Part shown: positions 1 through 5,499 of the stretch, in pieces
Position numbering within the stretch: the stretch's first letter is position 1
How the letters are laid out: every line of letters starts with the position of its first letter
Assembly (NCBI GenBank): GCA_947177105.1
Contig: CAMWTF010000126.1
Location: forward strand, 1 to 7,113
From: an uncultured Lachnospiraceae bacterium
Lineage (GTDB): Bacteria > Bacillota > Clostridia > Lachnospirales > Lachnospiraceae
DNA length: 7,113 nt
Direction of reading: 5' to 3'
The notes under the pieces: generated by a model
The model's database searches: none
What the model saw: the letters and a program-made list of their open reading frames with translations, nothing else
Told to the model about the DNA's origin: nothing
Made by a program: the position numbers and the translations under genes

Positions 1-138
1 CTCTGTGGCGGTGTCAGCGATCGACGTTTCCTGATTGTCCCCTGTCTGACTTCCGTCATTTTCCTCATTTCTGTTGCCGCAGCCCGCCAAACCAAGAATA
101 AGCGTTGCTGTCATTAAAAACACTGCCAGTTTTTTCAT
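1..138 (-). CDS. Lipoprotein, N-terminal fragment (runs off left edge)
   Basis: Only the first 46 codons lie in the window. They begin with a lipoprotein signal peptide: positively charged start (M-K-K), hydrophobic core (residues 4-18) and lipobox L-A-G-C with the lipidated cysteine at residue 20. The following stretch is polar and rich in N, E, D, Q, S and T, the usual flexible linker of a Gram-positive surface lipoprotein. The start is fixed by a good ribosome binding site (AAAGGAGT, bases 142-149 on the plus strand) 3 bases from the ATG side region at 136-138, with no competing start. The protein should be anchored to the outer face of the cell membrane. The functional domain is outside the window, so a solute-binding protein, peptidase or any other lipoprotein class is possible. 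It is divergent from the ABC-F gene. Confidence 0.85.
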   Translation of the reverse strand, partial: MKKLAVFLMTATLILGLAGCGNRNEENDGSQTGDNQETSIADTATE

Positions 139-141
139 AAT

Positions 142-149
142 ACTCCTTT
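142..149 (-). promoter_or_regulatory. Ribosome binding site of the lipoprotein gene
   Basis: AAAGGAGT on the minus strand, a few bases upstream of the ATG at 138. It is preceded directly by a small inverted repeat (TGTCAC at 151-156, GTGACA at 166-171) that could form a hairpin in the leader RNA. Confidence 0.75.
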
Positions 150-150
150 C

Positions 151-187
151 TGTCACAAAGCGCAAGTGACAAGTGATAAAAATCACT
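151..187. repeat. Two small inverted repeats in the divergent intergenic region
   Basis: The first is TGTCAC (151-156), 9-base spacer, GTGACA (166-171), a perfect 6-bp inverted repeat. The second is AGTGAT (172-177), AAAA, ATCACT (182-187), also a perfect 6-bp inverted repeat. A short direct repeat, AAGTGAC then AAGTGAT (164-177), joins them. They sit in the 5' leader or promoter region of the lipoprotein gene. They could be operator half-sites or leader hairpins; the sequence does not decide between these. Confidence 0.4.
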
Positions 188-270
188 ATAATATTATCCA
201 TAGTATACCCTACTTTCCAGAAAATGTATTATTAAAAATTCTTAATATTTACCCGCGTCAAATTTTATGC

Positions 271-299
271 GTGACAGCGTCATTAATTTCCTGTATACT
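271..299 (+). promoter_or_regulatory. Sigma-A-type promoter for the ABC-F gene
   Basis: The -35 box is GTGACA (271-276), the spacer is 17 bases, and the -10 box is TATACT (294-299). Each hexamer differs from consensus at one base. Transcription would start near 306, giving a leader of about 40 bases before the ATG at 347. TGAC-AGC-GTCA (272-282) is an 11-base inverted repeat overlapping the -35 box and could be a repressor site. Confidence 0.65.
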
Positions 300-346
300 T
301 TCCTTGCTGTATTCATTTTTTTCGCTTGGAAAGGCAGGTTATTATT

Positions 347-1903
347 ATGAGTATATTAAACGTGGAGCATCTGACCCATGGCTTCGGAGACAGGGCCATC
401 TTTCAGGATGTTTCCTTCCGGCTGCTGAAGGGAGAACACATCGGCCTAATTGGAGCCAATGGCGAAGGCAAGTCCACCTTTATGAACATTATTACCGGAA
501 AACTGATGCCTGATGAGGGCAGGATCGAATGGGCCAAAAATGTCCGGGTGGGCTATCTGGATCAGCACGCGGCGCTGCAGGCGGGCATGACCATCCGGGA
601 GGTGTTGTCCTCCGCCTTCGATTTCCTCTATGAGATGGAGTCCCAGATGAACGGACTCTGCGACAAGATGGCGGATGCCTCCCCCGATGAGTTGGAAGTC
701 TGCATGGAGGAGTTTGGCACCCTCCAGGAGCTGCTGACCCAGCATGATTTCTATATGATCGACGCTAAAGTGGAGGAGGTGGGAAGGGCGTTAGGACTTG
801 CGGATATCGGCCTTGACCGGGATGTGACACAGCTCAGCGGCGGCCAGCGCACCAAGGTACTGCTGGGCAAACTGCTGTTGGAAAAGCCGGATATCCTGCT
901 TTTGGACGAGCCCACCAACTACCTGGACGCTGAACATATCGTCTGGCTGAAGCGCTATTTAAGCGAATACGAGAATGCTTTCATCCTCATCAGCCATGAT
1001 ATTCCTTTCCTAAACAGCGTTATCAATCTGATCTATCATATGGACAATCAGCAGCTGACCCGCTATGTGGGAGATTACGACAAATTTCAAGAAGTTTATG
1101 CCATGAAAAAAGCCCAGCTGGAGGCCACCTACAACAAACAGCAGAAAGAGATCGCTGACCTTAAGGACTTCGTGGCCCGCAACAAGGCCCGGGTGTCTAC
1201 CCGCAATATGGCTATGTCCCGCCAGAAGAAGCTGGACAAGATGGAGGTAATCGAACTGACCGGGGAAAAGCCAAAGCCGGAGTTCCGCTTTAGGGAGGCT
1301 CGCACCCCTGGCAGGTATATTTTCCAGACCCACGACCTGGTGATCGGCTATGACGCTCCCCTGTCCAGCGCCTTGAATCTGGAGATGGAAAGGGGACAGA
1401 AAATCGTACTGACAGGAGCCAACGGCATTGGCAAGACTACGCTGCTCAAAAGCATACTGGGGCTGATCCCGCCTCTGTCCGGATCTGTGGAGCAGGGGGA
1501 TTATCTGCAAATAGGTTATTTTGAGCAGGAGATGGACCAACGTATAGACACTACCTGCATCGAAGAGCTTTGGAATACCTTTCCCGGTTTTACCCAGTAC
1601 GAGGTGCGCTCCGCCCTGGCAAAGTGCGGCCTGACCAACAAGCATATCGAGAGCAAGGTCAGAGTCTTGAGCGGCGGTGAACAGGCCAAGGTACGGCTGT
1701 GTAAATTGATCAATCAGGAAACCAATGTACTGCTGCTGGATGAGCCCACCAATCATCTGGATGCAGAAGCCAAGGCAGAACTGCGGCGAGCTCTGTCAGA
1801 GTACAGGGGCAGCATTCTCATGGTCTGCCACGAACCGGAATTTTACGAAGGTCTGGCCTCGGATGTATGGGACTGTACGAAGTGGACCACAAGGATAATT
1901 TAG
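347..1903 (+). CDS. ABC-F family ATP-binding cassette protein (ribosome-associated)
   Basis: A complete 518-residue soluble protein with two ATP-binding cassettes and no membrane segments, as in the ABC-F family. Domain 1 has Walker A GANGEGKST (36-44), an arm-like insertion of about 50 residues (roughly 86-135), signature LSGGQ (163-167), Walker B ILLLDEP (183-189) and the switch histidine in SHD (216-218). A charged, Lys/Arg/Gln-rich linker follows (about 245-318), the region that in this family reaches toward the P-site tRNA and peptidyl-transferase centre. Domain 2 has Walker A GANGIGKTT (357-365), LSGGE (441-445), Walker B VLLLDEP (461-467) and His495 in a CHE variant of the switch motif. 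Both Walker B glutamates are present, so ATPase activity is likely. The ATG at 347 is chosen because AAGGCAGG (332-339) lies 7 bases upstream; an in-frame TTG at 326 would overlap that site. ABC-F proteins rescue or regulate translating ribosomes, and some protect against ribosome-targeting antibiotics; subfamily cannot be fixed by eye. Confidence 0.95.
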   Translation: MSILNVEHLTHGFGDRAIFQDVSFRLLKGEHIGLIGANGEGKSTFMNIITGKLMPDEGRIEWAKNVRVGYLDQHAALQAGMTIREVLSSAFDFLYEMESQMNGLCDKMADASPDELEVCMEEFGTLQELLTQHDFYMIDAKVEEVGRALGLADIGLDRDVTQLSGGQRTKVLLGKLLLEKPDILLLDEPTNYLDAEHIVWLKRYLSEYENAFILISHDIPFLNSVINLIYHMDNQQLTRYVGDYDKFQEVYAMKKAQLEATYNKQQKEIADLKDFVARNKARVSTRNMAMSRQKKLDKMEVIELTGEKPKPEFRFREARTPGRYIFQTHDLVIGYDAPLSSALNLEMERGQKIVLTGANGIGKTTLLKSILGLIPPLSGSVEQGDYLQIGYFEQEMDQRIDTTCIEELWNTFPGFTQYEVRSALAKCGLTNKHIESKVRVLSGGEQAKVRLCKLINQETNVLLLDEPTNHLDAEAKAELRRALSEYRGSILMVCHEPEFYEGLASDVWDCTKWTTRII

Positions 1904-1918
1904 CTATTGTACACATAA

Positions 1919-1959
1919 CGCCCCCATCCAGCCCATGGAAACATGGCTGGATGGGGGCG
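1919..1959. terminator. Strong hairpin between convergent genes, probable bidirectional terminator
   Basis: Left arm 1919-1937 and right arm 1942-1959 pair over 18 bp with one bulged C on the left arm and a GAAA loop (1938-1941). It begins 15 bases after the ABC-F stop and ends 24 bases before the stop of the oppositely oriented DUF4173 gene, where a shared terminator is expected. The T-run is poor on both sides (CTATTGACTTT on the plus side), so intrinsic termination would be imperfect; the stem could also stabilise mRNA 3' ends. Confidence 0.55.
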
Positions 1960-1983
1960 CTATTGACTTTCATAAATACCTTT

Positions 1984-3771
1984 TTACATCCCCTTTGTGA
2001 TCTCTGACATAATCATAAACTCCGATAAGAATCTGGAGATATTAAAGGTTCTGATCCCGTTTTTGGCATTCCTCGCCTTCAGGCGGTCCAGATAATAATA
2101 GCCAAACCCCGCACGTTCATTGGAACGCCGTCCTGCCTCATGGGCCGCCTCGGACGGGTCCTCCAGATAGTAGGCATTCAGGTCATATCCCTCCTCTGCC
2201 ATCAGGTCAATCAGCACCGGGGCGGCATCCGCGTTGAGATAGCTCAGAAAGCGGTAATCCTCGTAGGGTTCTCCCTCAAAAAAGGCGCTGCGGGTCTCTA
2301 AGTCTGTGCTGGCCACATTGACCCTGGCGATGAGGTAGTCCGGATGACAAAAGGACAATGCCATATAACACAGCGTTACTGCCACCATACTGTAGCGAAA
2401 AAGCGGAAAGCCCTCCTTTATAATGGATATGATAATGCCAGTAAAGAGCAGGAACAGCACCGCCAGGCCCCAAAGCACAAATATCCGCAGGAATGTCAGA
2501 TAATACCATCTGATGTAGATAATCATCCGCATGGCGCTGGAGGCGATCATGATATAGGTACACAGCGACATCACTGTCAGTATTCCCTTCAGCACCTTGC
2601 TCTCCTTAAAGCATCCCAAGCCAATCAGAACAAAAATCAGATTCAACACACTGACTGCCAGCAGCTGGAAAAAGCCTTCCCTGGCGTATTCGGCATAGGT
2701 ATAGCCTGCCGGAAGCGTCATGTTCCCCATAAACAAATACACAATCTGAATCACGCTGAACACCAGGTACAGCAGCGTCAGCAATGTGGCGATGGTGATG
2801 GCTATCATGGGTTCCCCTCTGCGGCCATCCTTTACCTCCTGATTAATCGTCTTTTTGCACAGGTAGCTTAAGATACTGTAGGAGGCCAGGAACATAAAGG
2901 CCCACATGAATAGCACCAACAAAATATTCCCCAGGCGAAGATGCTCCAGAATCCGCTCTGTCATGTTCCGGAACACCGCGTCCGCGCTTACCAGCAGCGG
3001 CAGCACCACCATGAAGATAGGGAAGGCAATCACCAGTCCCAGCATCACATATAACACTTTACTGTTCTTGTTTTTCATCTTGTTTTTGGTATACCAGCCG
3101 GCATCCCTAAAGGGCCGGTCCAGTTCGCCGATGGCCATAAACATTGTCTGACAGATGGCCCCTATATATTTACTCAGGTTCCACTTTCTGGTGTCATAGA
3201 GAGTGGACAGCAGGAAACTGATGGTCAGCAGAAAGATTCCCAGCTTATTCAGAGCTATAATCCTTCCGTCGTCGGTGCAGAAGGTGGACACCGCCAGCAG
3301 CATCATGCTGACTGCGTAAAAGACGCTTCCTTTTTTTAAGGAAATCTCCAGTTTTGCAAAGCAGAAGCAGATAAAGCAGAGACTTCCTGCCACGAAAAAA
3401 GGGTATGTCACCCCGCTGCTGTTACGATACATACAAAAGGCATACAGGCAGGCGTACAGGAAAGAGGCCAGACCGAAGATCTGGAAATTCTCCTTCATTT
3501 TCTTAGTCTCCGGCGTGTCCGGCTTTTTCACCGGGCATGGAACGGGAACAGGGCCTCCCATAGGGGGATATGGGGGACGGGCCCCGGGTATGGCGCCATT
3601 TGGCGATGCGAGCCTCGGGCCGGGCATGGCGGCATCCAGATCCTCCACATAAAACCGATCTCCCTGCGGAGTTGCGGGTTGTGCGCCGGGTACCGAACCG
3701 GCCGCCAAATTCTGTTGGGGCATAGCGCCGCCTGACGGCTCCTGCCAGATACTGTTTTGCATATTTTCCAT
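1984..3771 (-). CDS. DUF4153/DUF4173-type polytopic membrane protein
   Basis: A 595-residue membrane protein of a family common in Firmicutes with no settled function. Residues 1-90 are a disordered Pro/Gly/Ala-rich N-terminus (for example IPGARPPYPPMGGPVPVP at 61-78). About 11 hydrophobic segments follow, near 97-116, 120-140, 148-165, 171-191, 238-263, 281-304, 321-347, 366-388, 395-419, 424-451 and 458-475. The C-terminal 120 residues are soluble and contain HPDYLIA (476-482) and YLNADAAPVLIDL (511-523), the pattern I associate with this family. A conserved-looking loop, GELDRPFRDAGWYTKNK, lies at 215-231. The start is supported by AAAGGAGT (3781-3788), which touches the stop codon of the XRE gene. 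The gap to that gene is 17 bases, so the two are almost certainly co-transcribed. Family assignment is by recognition of sequence character; the function is unknown. Confidence 0.88.
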   Translation of the reverse strand: MENMQNSIWQEPSGGAMPQQNLAAGSVPGAQPATPQGDRFYVEDLDAAMPGPRLASPNGAIPGARPPYPPMGGPVPVPCPVKKPDTPETKKMKENFQIFGLASFLYACLYAFCMYRNSSGVTYPFFVAGSLCFICFCFAKLEISLKKGSVFYAVSMMLLAVSTFCTDDGRIIALNKLGIFLLTISFLLSTLYDTRKWNLSKYIGAICQTMFMAIGELDRPFRDAGWYTKNKMKNKNSKVLYVMLGLVIAFPIFMVVLPLLVSADAVFRNMTERILEHLRLGNILLVLFMWAFMFLASYSILSYLCKKTINQEVKDGRRGEPMIAITIATLLTLLYLVFSVIQIVYLFMGNMTLPAGYTYAEYAREGFFQLLAVSVLNLIFVLIGLGCFKESKVLKGILTVMSLCTYIMIASSAMRMIIYIRWYYLTFLRIFVLWGLAVLFLLFTGIIISIIKEGFPLFRYSMVAVTLCYMALSFCHPDYLIARVNVASTDLETRSAFFEGEPYEDYRFLSYLNADAAPVLIDLMAEEGYDLNAYYLEDPSEAAHEAGRRSNERAGFGYYYLDRLKARNAKNGIRTFNISRFLSEFMIMSEITKGM

Positions 3772-3780
3772 AATGCTATA

Positions 3781-3788
3781 ACTCCTTT
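3781..3788 (-). promoter_or_regulatory. Ribosome binding site of the DUF4173-type gene
   Basis: AAAGGAGT begins immediately after the TAG stop (3789-3791) of the upstream XRE gene, 9 bases before the ATG at 3771. A ribosome finishing the regulator gene would be placed over this site, so translational coupling is plausible. Confidence 0.7.
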
Positions 3789-4034
3789 CTATTGCTGCTG
3801 ATTGTCCTCTAAAGACTCTACATTCTCAAAATCCTCCACATACTCAAGAATATCCCCGGGCTGGCAGTTCAGCGCCTTGCAGATGGCATCCAGCGTGGAC
3901 AGGCGCACCGCCTTAGCCTTATTGTTTTTTAGGATGGACAGATTAGCCAAGGTGATATCTATCTCACCGGCCAACTCCGTCAGCCCCTTTTTTCGTTTTG
4001 CCATCATAACATCCAGATTGATTATAATTGACAT
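3789..4034 (-). CDS. XRE-family (YozG-like) HTH transcriptional regulator
   Basis: An 81-residue protein made almost entirely of one Cro/C1-type helix-turn-helix domain. It opens with MSIIINLDVMMAKRKKGLTE, the N-terminus typical of the small YozG-like regulators. The HTH covers about 18-40 (LTELAGEI, then recognition helix LANLSILKN). It is followed by LSTLDAICKALNCQPGDILEY (46-65), the standard end of the fold, and a short acidic tail (66-81). There is no ligand-binding domain, so activity probably depends on a partner protein or on its amount. The first ATG is preferred over internal Met10/Met11 because the family retains the IIINLDV strand. Its ribosome binding site AGAGGAAG (4037-4044) is close to the ATG. 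It lies between a DUF2975 gene and a DUF4173-type gene; the pairing with DUF2975 is well known in Firmicutes (yoaS-yozG arrangement in Bacillus). It likely regulates its own operon. Confidence 0.92.
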   Translation of the reverse strand: MSIIINLDVMMAKRKKGLTELAGEIDITLANLSILKNNKAKAVRLSTLDAICKALNCQPGDILEYVEDFENVESLEDNQQQ

Positions 4035-4053
4035 AGCTTCCTCTTTCTGCCCT

Positions 4054-4077
4054 GCCGCAGAATAAAACTTCTGCGGC
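4054..4077. repeat. Perfect hairpin just upstream of the XRE gene ribosome binding site
   Basis: GCCGCAGAA (4054-4062), a 6-base loop, TTCTGCGGC (4069-4077): a perfect 9-bp stem. On the mRNA it ends 9 bases before the SD of the XRE gene. There is no T-run, so it is not a simple terminator. It may protect a processed mRNA 5' end or influence translation of the regulator. Confidence 0.55.
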
Positions 4078-4112
4078 TGTACTTGCCGTATTGCCTTAAT
4101 CTATTTTAATAA

Positions 4113-4137
4113 GCGGCCCGGGCGTCCCTGGAGCCGC
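4113..4137 (-). terminator. GC-rich stem after the DUF2975 gene, weak terminator or attenuator
   Basis: On the minus strand a GC-rich stem of about 10 bp with two single-base bulges (GCGGC-T-CC-A-GGG, loop ACG, CCC-GG-GCCGC) is followed by TTATTAAAATAG. It starts 14 bases after the DUF2975 stop. The T-run is interrupted, so partial termination is the most that can be argued; that would lower expression of the two downstream genes relative to the first. Confidence 0.35.
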
Positions 4138-4151
4138 GGATTTTTCCGGTT

Positions 4152-4601
4152 TTAGATCGTCAGATCATTCTCTTCCTTATAATTTACGGCCTCGTCGAAA
4201 ATCTGGGCCAGCACCTGGCAGAACAGCCCGGCAATTACAAACACCAAAATGATCACCAGCATGGCGATTGTGGTATAGACGATGGTCCGCACAACGGACA
4301 TAAGTACGATCAGTCCGCTGTAATAGCTCATATGCTTTAGGCTGGTCACATTCTCCCGCACAAAACAGTTCTTCGCCAGCACGGTCTTAAACATTTTCCG
4401 CAGTTCCCATATAATGGCCAGCGCCAGAATCCCCAACACAAAGTAGATTGTGACGATTTCCCCATAGTTGTCCATCAGCTGCTCCAGATATTTTCCCGCC
4501 CACTTGATACTCCAGGGCAGCGTAAGAGTCACCAGGATACCCATGCCGAACATGAAGTCCACCAAATATTTTGTAATTTTGATTATTGTATCTCTGTTCA
4601 T
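4152..4601 (-). CDS. DUF2975 family membrane protein
   Basis: A 149-residue protein with four hydrophobic segments (about 10-33, 48-66, 93-113, 112-132, the last two nearly continuous). Family-like patterns are ELRKMFKTVLAKNCFVRENV (66-85), where a short charged loop leads into N-x-F-V-R-E-N, and the C-terminus FCQVLAQIFDEAVNYKEEND followed by LTI. DUF2975 proteins are small membrane proteins of unknown function that sit next to YozG-like XRE regulators, exactly as here. The ATG at 4601 is preferred over an upstream in-frame ATG at 4640: AAAGGA (4612-4617) is about 10 bases before 4601, and the predicted transcription start near 4634 lies inside the longer version. It is the first gene of the presumed three-gene operon. 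A role as membrane sensor or anti-regulator for the XRE protein is inference only. Confidence 0.88.
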   Translation of the reverse strand: MNRDTIIKITKYLVDFMFGMGILVTLTLPWSIKWAGKYLEQLMDNYGEIVTIYFVLGILALAIIWELRKMFKTVLAKNCFVRENVTSLKHMSYYSGLIVLMSVVRTIVYTTIAMLVIILVFVIAGLFCQVLAQIFDEAVNYKEENDLTI

Positions 4602-4640
4602 CTCCCTGCATTCCTTTCGCCATCGATTCTTCGTAACCAT

Positions 4641-4669
4641 AAAATACCACTTGTGAAAACGAATGTCAA
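4641..4669 (-). promoter_or_regulatory. Promoter of the DUF2975-XRE-DUF4173 operon
   Basis: On the minus strand: consensus -35 TTGACA (4669-4664), a 17-base spacer, and -10 TATTTT (4646-4641) preceded by TGG, an extended -10 element. Transcription should start near 4634, leaving a leader of about 33 bases before the ATG at 4601. No other promoter of this quality is seen inside the operon. Confidence 0.75.
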
Positions 4670-4720
4670 TATGTTTTTATTGATTTTCGATAAATTTATA
4701 TTGTAATTCATCTATAGCAC

Positions 4721-4759
4721 ATAGAGACAGCATATCCAAAACGGATTTGCTGCCTCTAT
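4721..4759. terminator. Hairpin downstream of the 200-residue membrane protein gene
   Basis: Arms 4721-4737 and 4743-4759 pair at 15 of 17 positions around an AAAAC loop. It lies 45 bases past the stop of the minus-strand gene at 4805 and upstream of the next operon's promoter, the place for a terminator. No clear T-run follows on either strand, so its efficiency is uncertain. Confidence 0.45.
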
Positions 4760-4804
4760 ACTAATCCTGCCCCGGCATATCGCGAACCGGGTTTGCAATA
4801 TACA

Positions 4805-5407
4805 TTAACTTCTGTAACCATCCCGCGTCCACTTGTACATACAGGAAAAACAGACGACAATCGCTACACCATAGCCAATCCACATACTGTTCCACCAGGA
4901 GGGATATGCATCCAGCATAACCAATATCCACCCTATGACGAGTACCAGCGCCCCGGCCGTCACCCCCCAATAAAGGCCATATCCGGATATGGCGCACATG
5001 GAGCGACAATTGCTGGGCGTTTTGTACCAAAACCATATGGGCTTGTACCCTTCCCCATGCAAAAGCTTCATAAAATAGTCAAACATGCCCGCTGCCTCCA
5101 GGTGTATATGCTCATACCGGCAAAAACACCATGCGCAGAGAACAATAAATACAAAACCAATCAGGTTTGCCCCAAACAACGCGCCCCATCCCAATCCCAA
5201 TCTGCTTACCAATGGATTCGCCTCCCGCTTCAAGTCCGGCGTATTCACATAGGTAACCAGTCCGTCCGCGAGATGAATTAACAGATTGCCGATGGACAGC
5301 CTTATGAAACGATATCTGGTCTTTTTCCCCGGTTTCCAAAAGACAAGTATCGCAGCAAAAACAAGCATTGTAATCGTCAAAAGAATAGTTCCCGCATATG
5401 TTTTCAT
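4805..5407 (-). CDS. Small polytopic membrane protein of unknown function
   Basis: A 200-residue protein I do not recognise with certainty. Hydrophobic segments lie near 4-24, 36-54, 72-95, 143-165 and 174-191. The second segment runs HLADGLVTYVNTP (45-57) and is followed by REANPLVSRLGLGWGALFGAN (61-81). This Asp...Thr...Glu-x-Asn-Pro arrangement resembles the DUF5658-like small membrane proteins, but that is a resemblance seen by eye. A Trp/Tyr-rich middle loop (about 108-142) includes HGEGYKPIWFWYKTPSNC. The ATG at 5407 is chosen because AGGAGG (5412-5417) lies 4-5 bases upstream; an in-frame ATG at 5434 would put its first codons inside the 63-base repeat, read in a different frame from the repeat's own coding frame. 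The TAG of the duplicated gene tail (5416-5418) overlaps this ribosome binding site, so the gene was probably translationally coupled to its original upstream neighbour. Expression may now depend on read-through from the Rpn promoter. Confidence 0.8.
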   Translation of the reverse strand: MKTYAGTILLTITMLVFAAILVFWKPGKKTRYRFIRLSIGNLLIHLADGLVTYVNTPDLKREANPLVSRLGLGWGALFGANLIGFVFIVLCAWCFCRYEHIHLEAAGMFDYFMKLLHGEGYKPIWFWYKTPSNCRSMCAISGYGLYWGVTAGALVLVIGWILVMLDAYPSWWNSMWIGYGVAIVVCFSCMYKWTRDGYRS

Positions 5408-5411
5408 CTGT

Positions 5412-5417
5412 CCTCCT
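5412..5417 (-). promoter_or_regulatory. Ribosome binding site overlapping a stop codon
   Basis: AGGAGG, 4-5 bases before the ATG at 5407. The TAG that ends the repeat-encoded reading frame (5416-5418) shares two bases with it, a layout typical of translational coupling. Confidence 0.8.
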
Positions 5418-5478
5418 ATCTGGCAAACCACCATGGAACCACCACATAGTAATTGCCAAACTGCTTCCTCGCAAAGCG
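5416..5478. repeat. 63-base exact direct repeat, copy 1 (orphan gene tail)
   Basis: Identical over all 63 bases to 6748-6810 and in the same orientation; identity stops abruptly at both ends. On the minus strand it encodes RFARKQF...VPWWFAR plus TAG, which is the C-terminus of the gene entering from the right edge. Here that tail is detached from its gene body by the Rpn segment and lies directly in front of the 200-residue membrane protein gene. Confidence 0.95.
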
Positions 5479-5487
5479 ATCTGACAT
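5416..5487 (-). pseudogene. Detached C-terminal tail of the right-edge gene, open from a new ATG
   Basis: This is 23 codons plus TAG. The codons after M-S-D are identical to the last 20 codons of the gene at 6748-7113. The ATG (5485-5487), TCA and GAT come from the inserted segment and happen to keep the tail in frame. A weak AAGG (5498-5501) lies 10 bases upstream. I read it as a remnant, but a translated 23-residue leader coupled to the downstream gene cannot be excluded, because its TAG overlaps that gene's ribosome binding site. Confidence 0.5.
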
Positions 5488-5499
5488 AGCGTTTATGCC

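Noticed and set aside
326..346. TTG start 7 codons upstream for the ABC-F gene
   Set aside because: It would consume the ribosome binding site that serves the ATG at 347, and ABC-F proteins normally begin close to the first strand (MSILNVE).
166..513. Plus-strand open frame of 115 codons over the ABC-F promoter and start
   Set aside because: It crosses the promoter, overlaps the Walker A region of the ABC-F gene out of frame, and has no ribosome binding site.
1010..1756. Long minus-strand open frame (248 codons) inside the ABC-F gene
   Set aside because: It is antisense to an ABC-F gene with intact motifs over its full length; the translation lacks recognisable family character and no ribosome binding site supports it.
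2344..2871. Plus-strand open frame of 175 codons opposite the DUF4173-type gene
   Set aside because: Its product is rich in Gln, His and Lys, the usual signature of the antisense of hydrophobic codons; the minus-strand gene explains the region.
4602..4640. Upstream ATG at 4640 as start of the DUF2975 gene
   Set aside because: It lies upstream of the predicted transcription start near 4634, and the extra 13 residues are basic and unlike the family's N-terminus.
4793..5281. Plus-strand open frame of 162 codons opposite the 200-residue membrane protein
   Set aside because: Proline- and basic-rich antisense translation with no start signal; the minus-strand gene has a clear SD and membrane segments.
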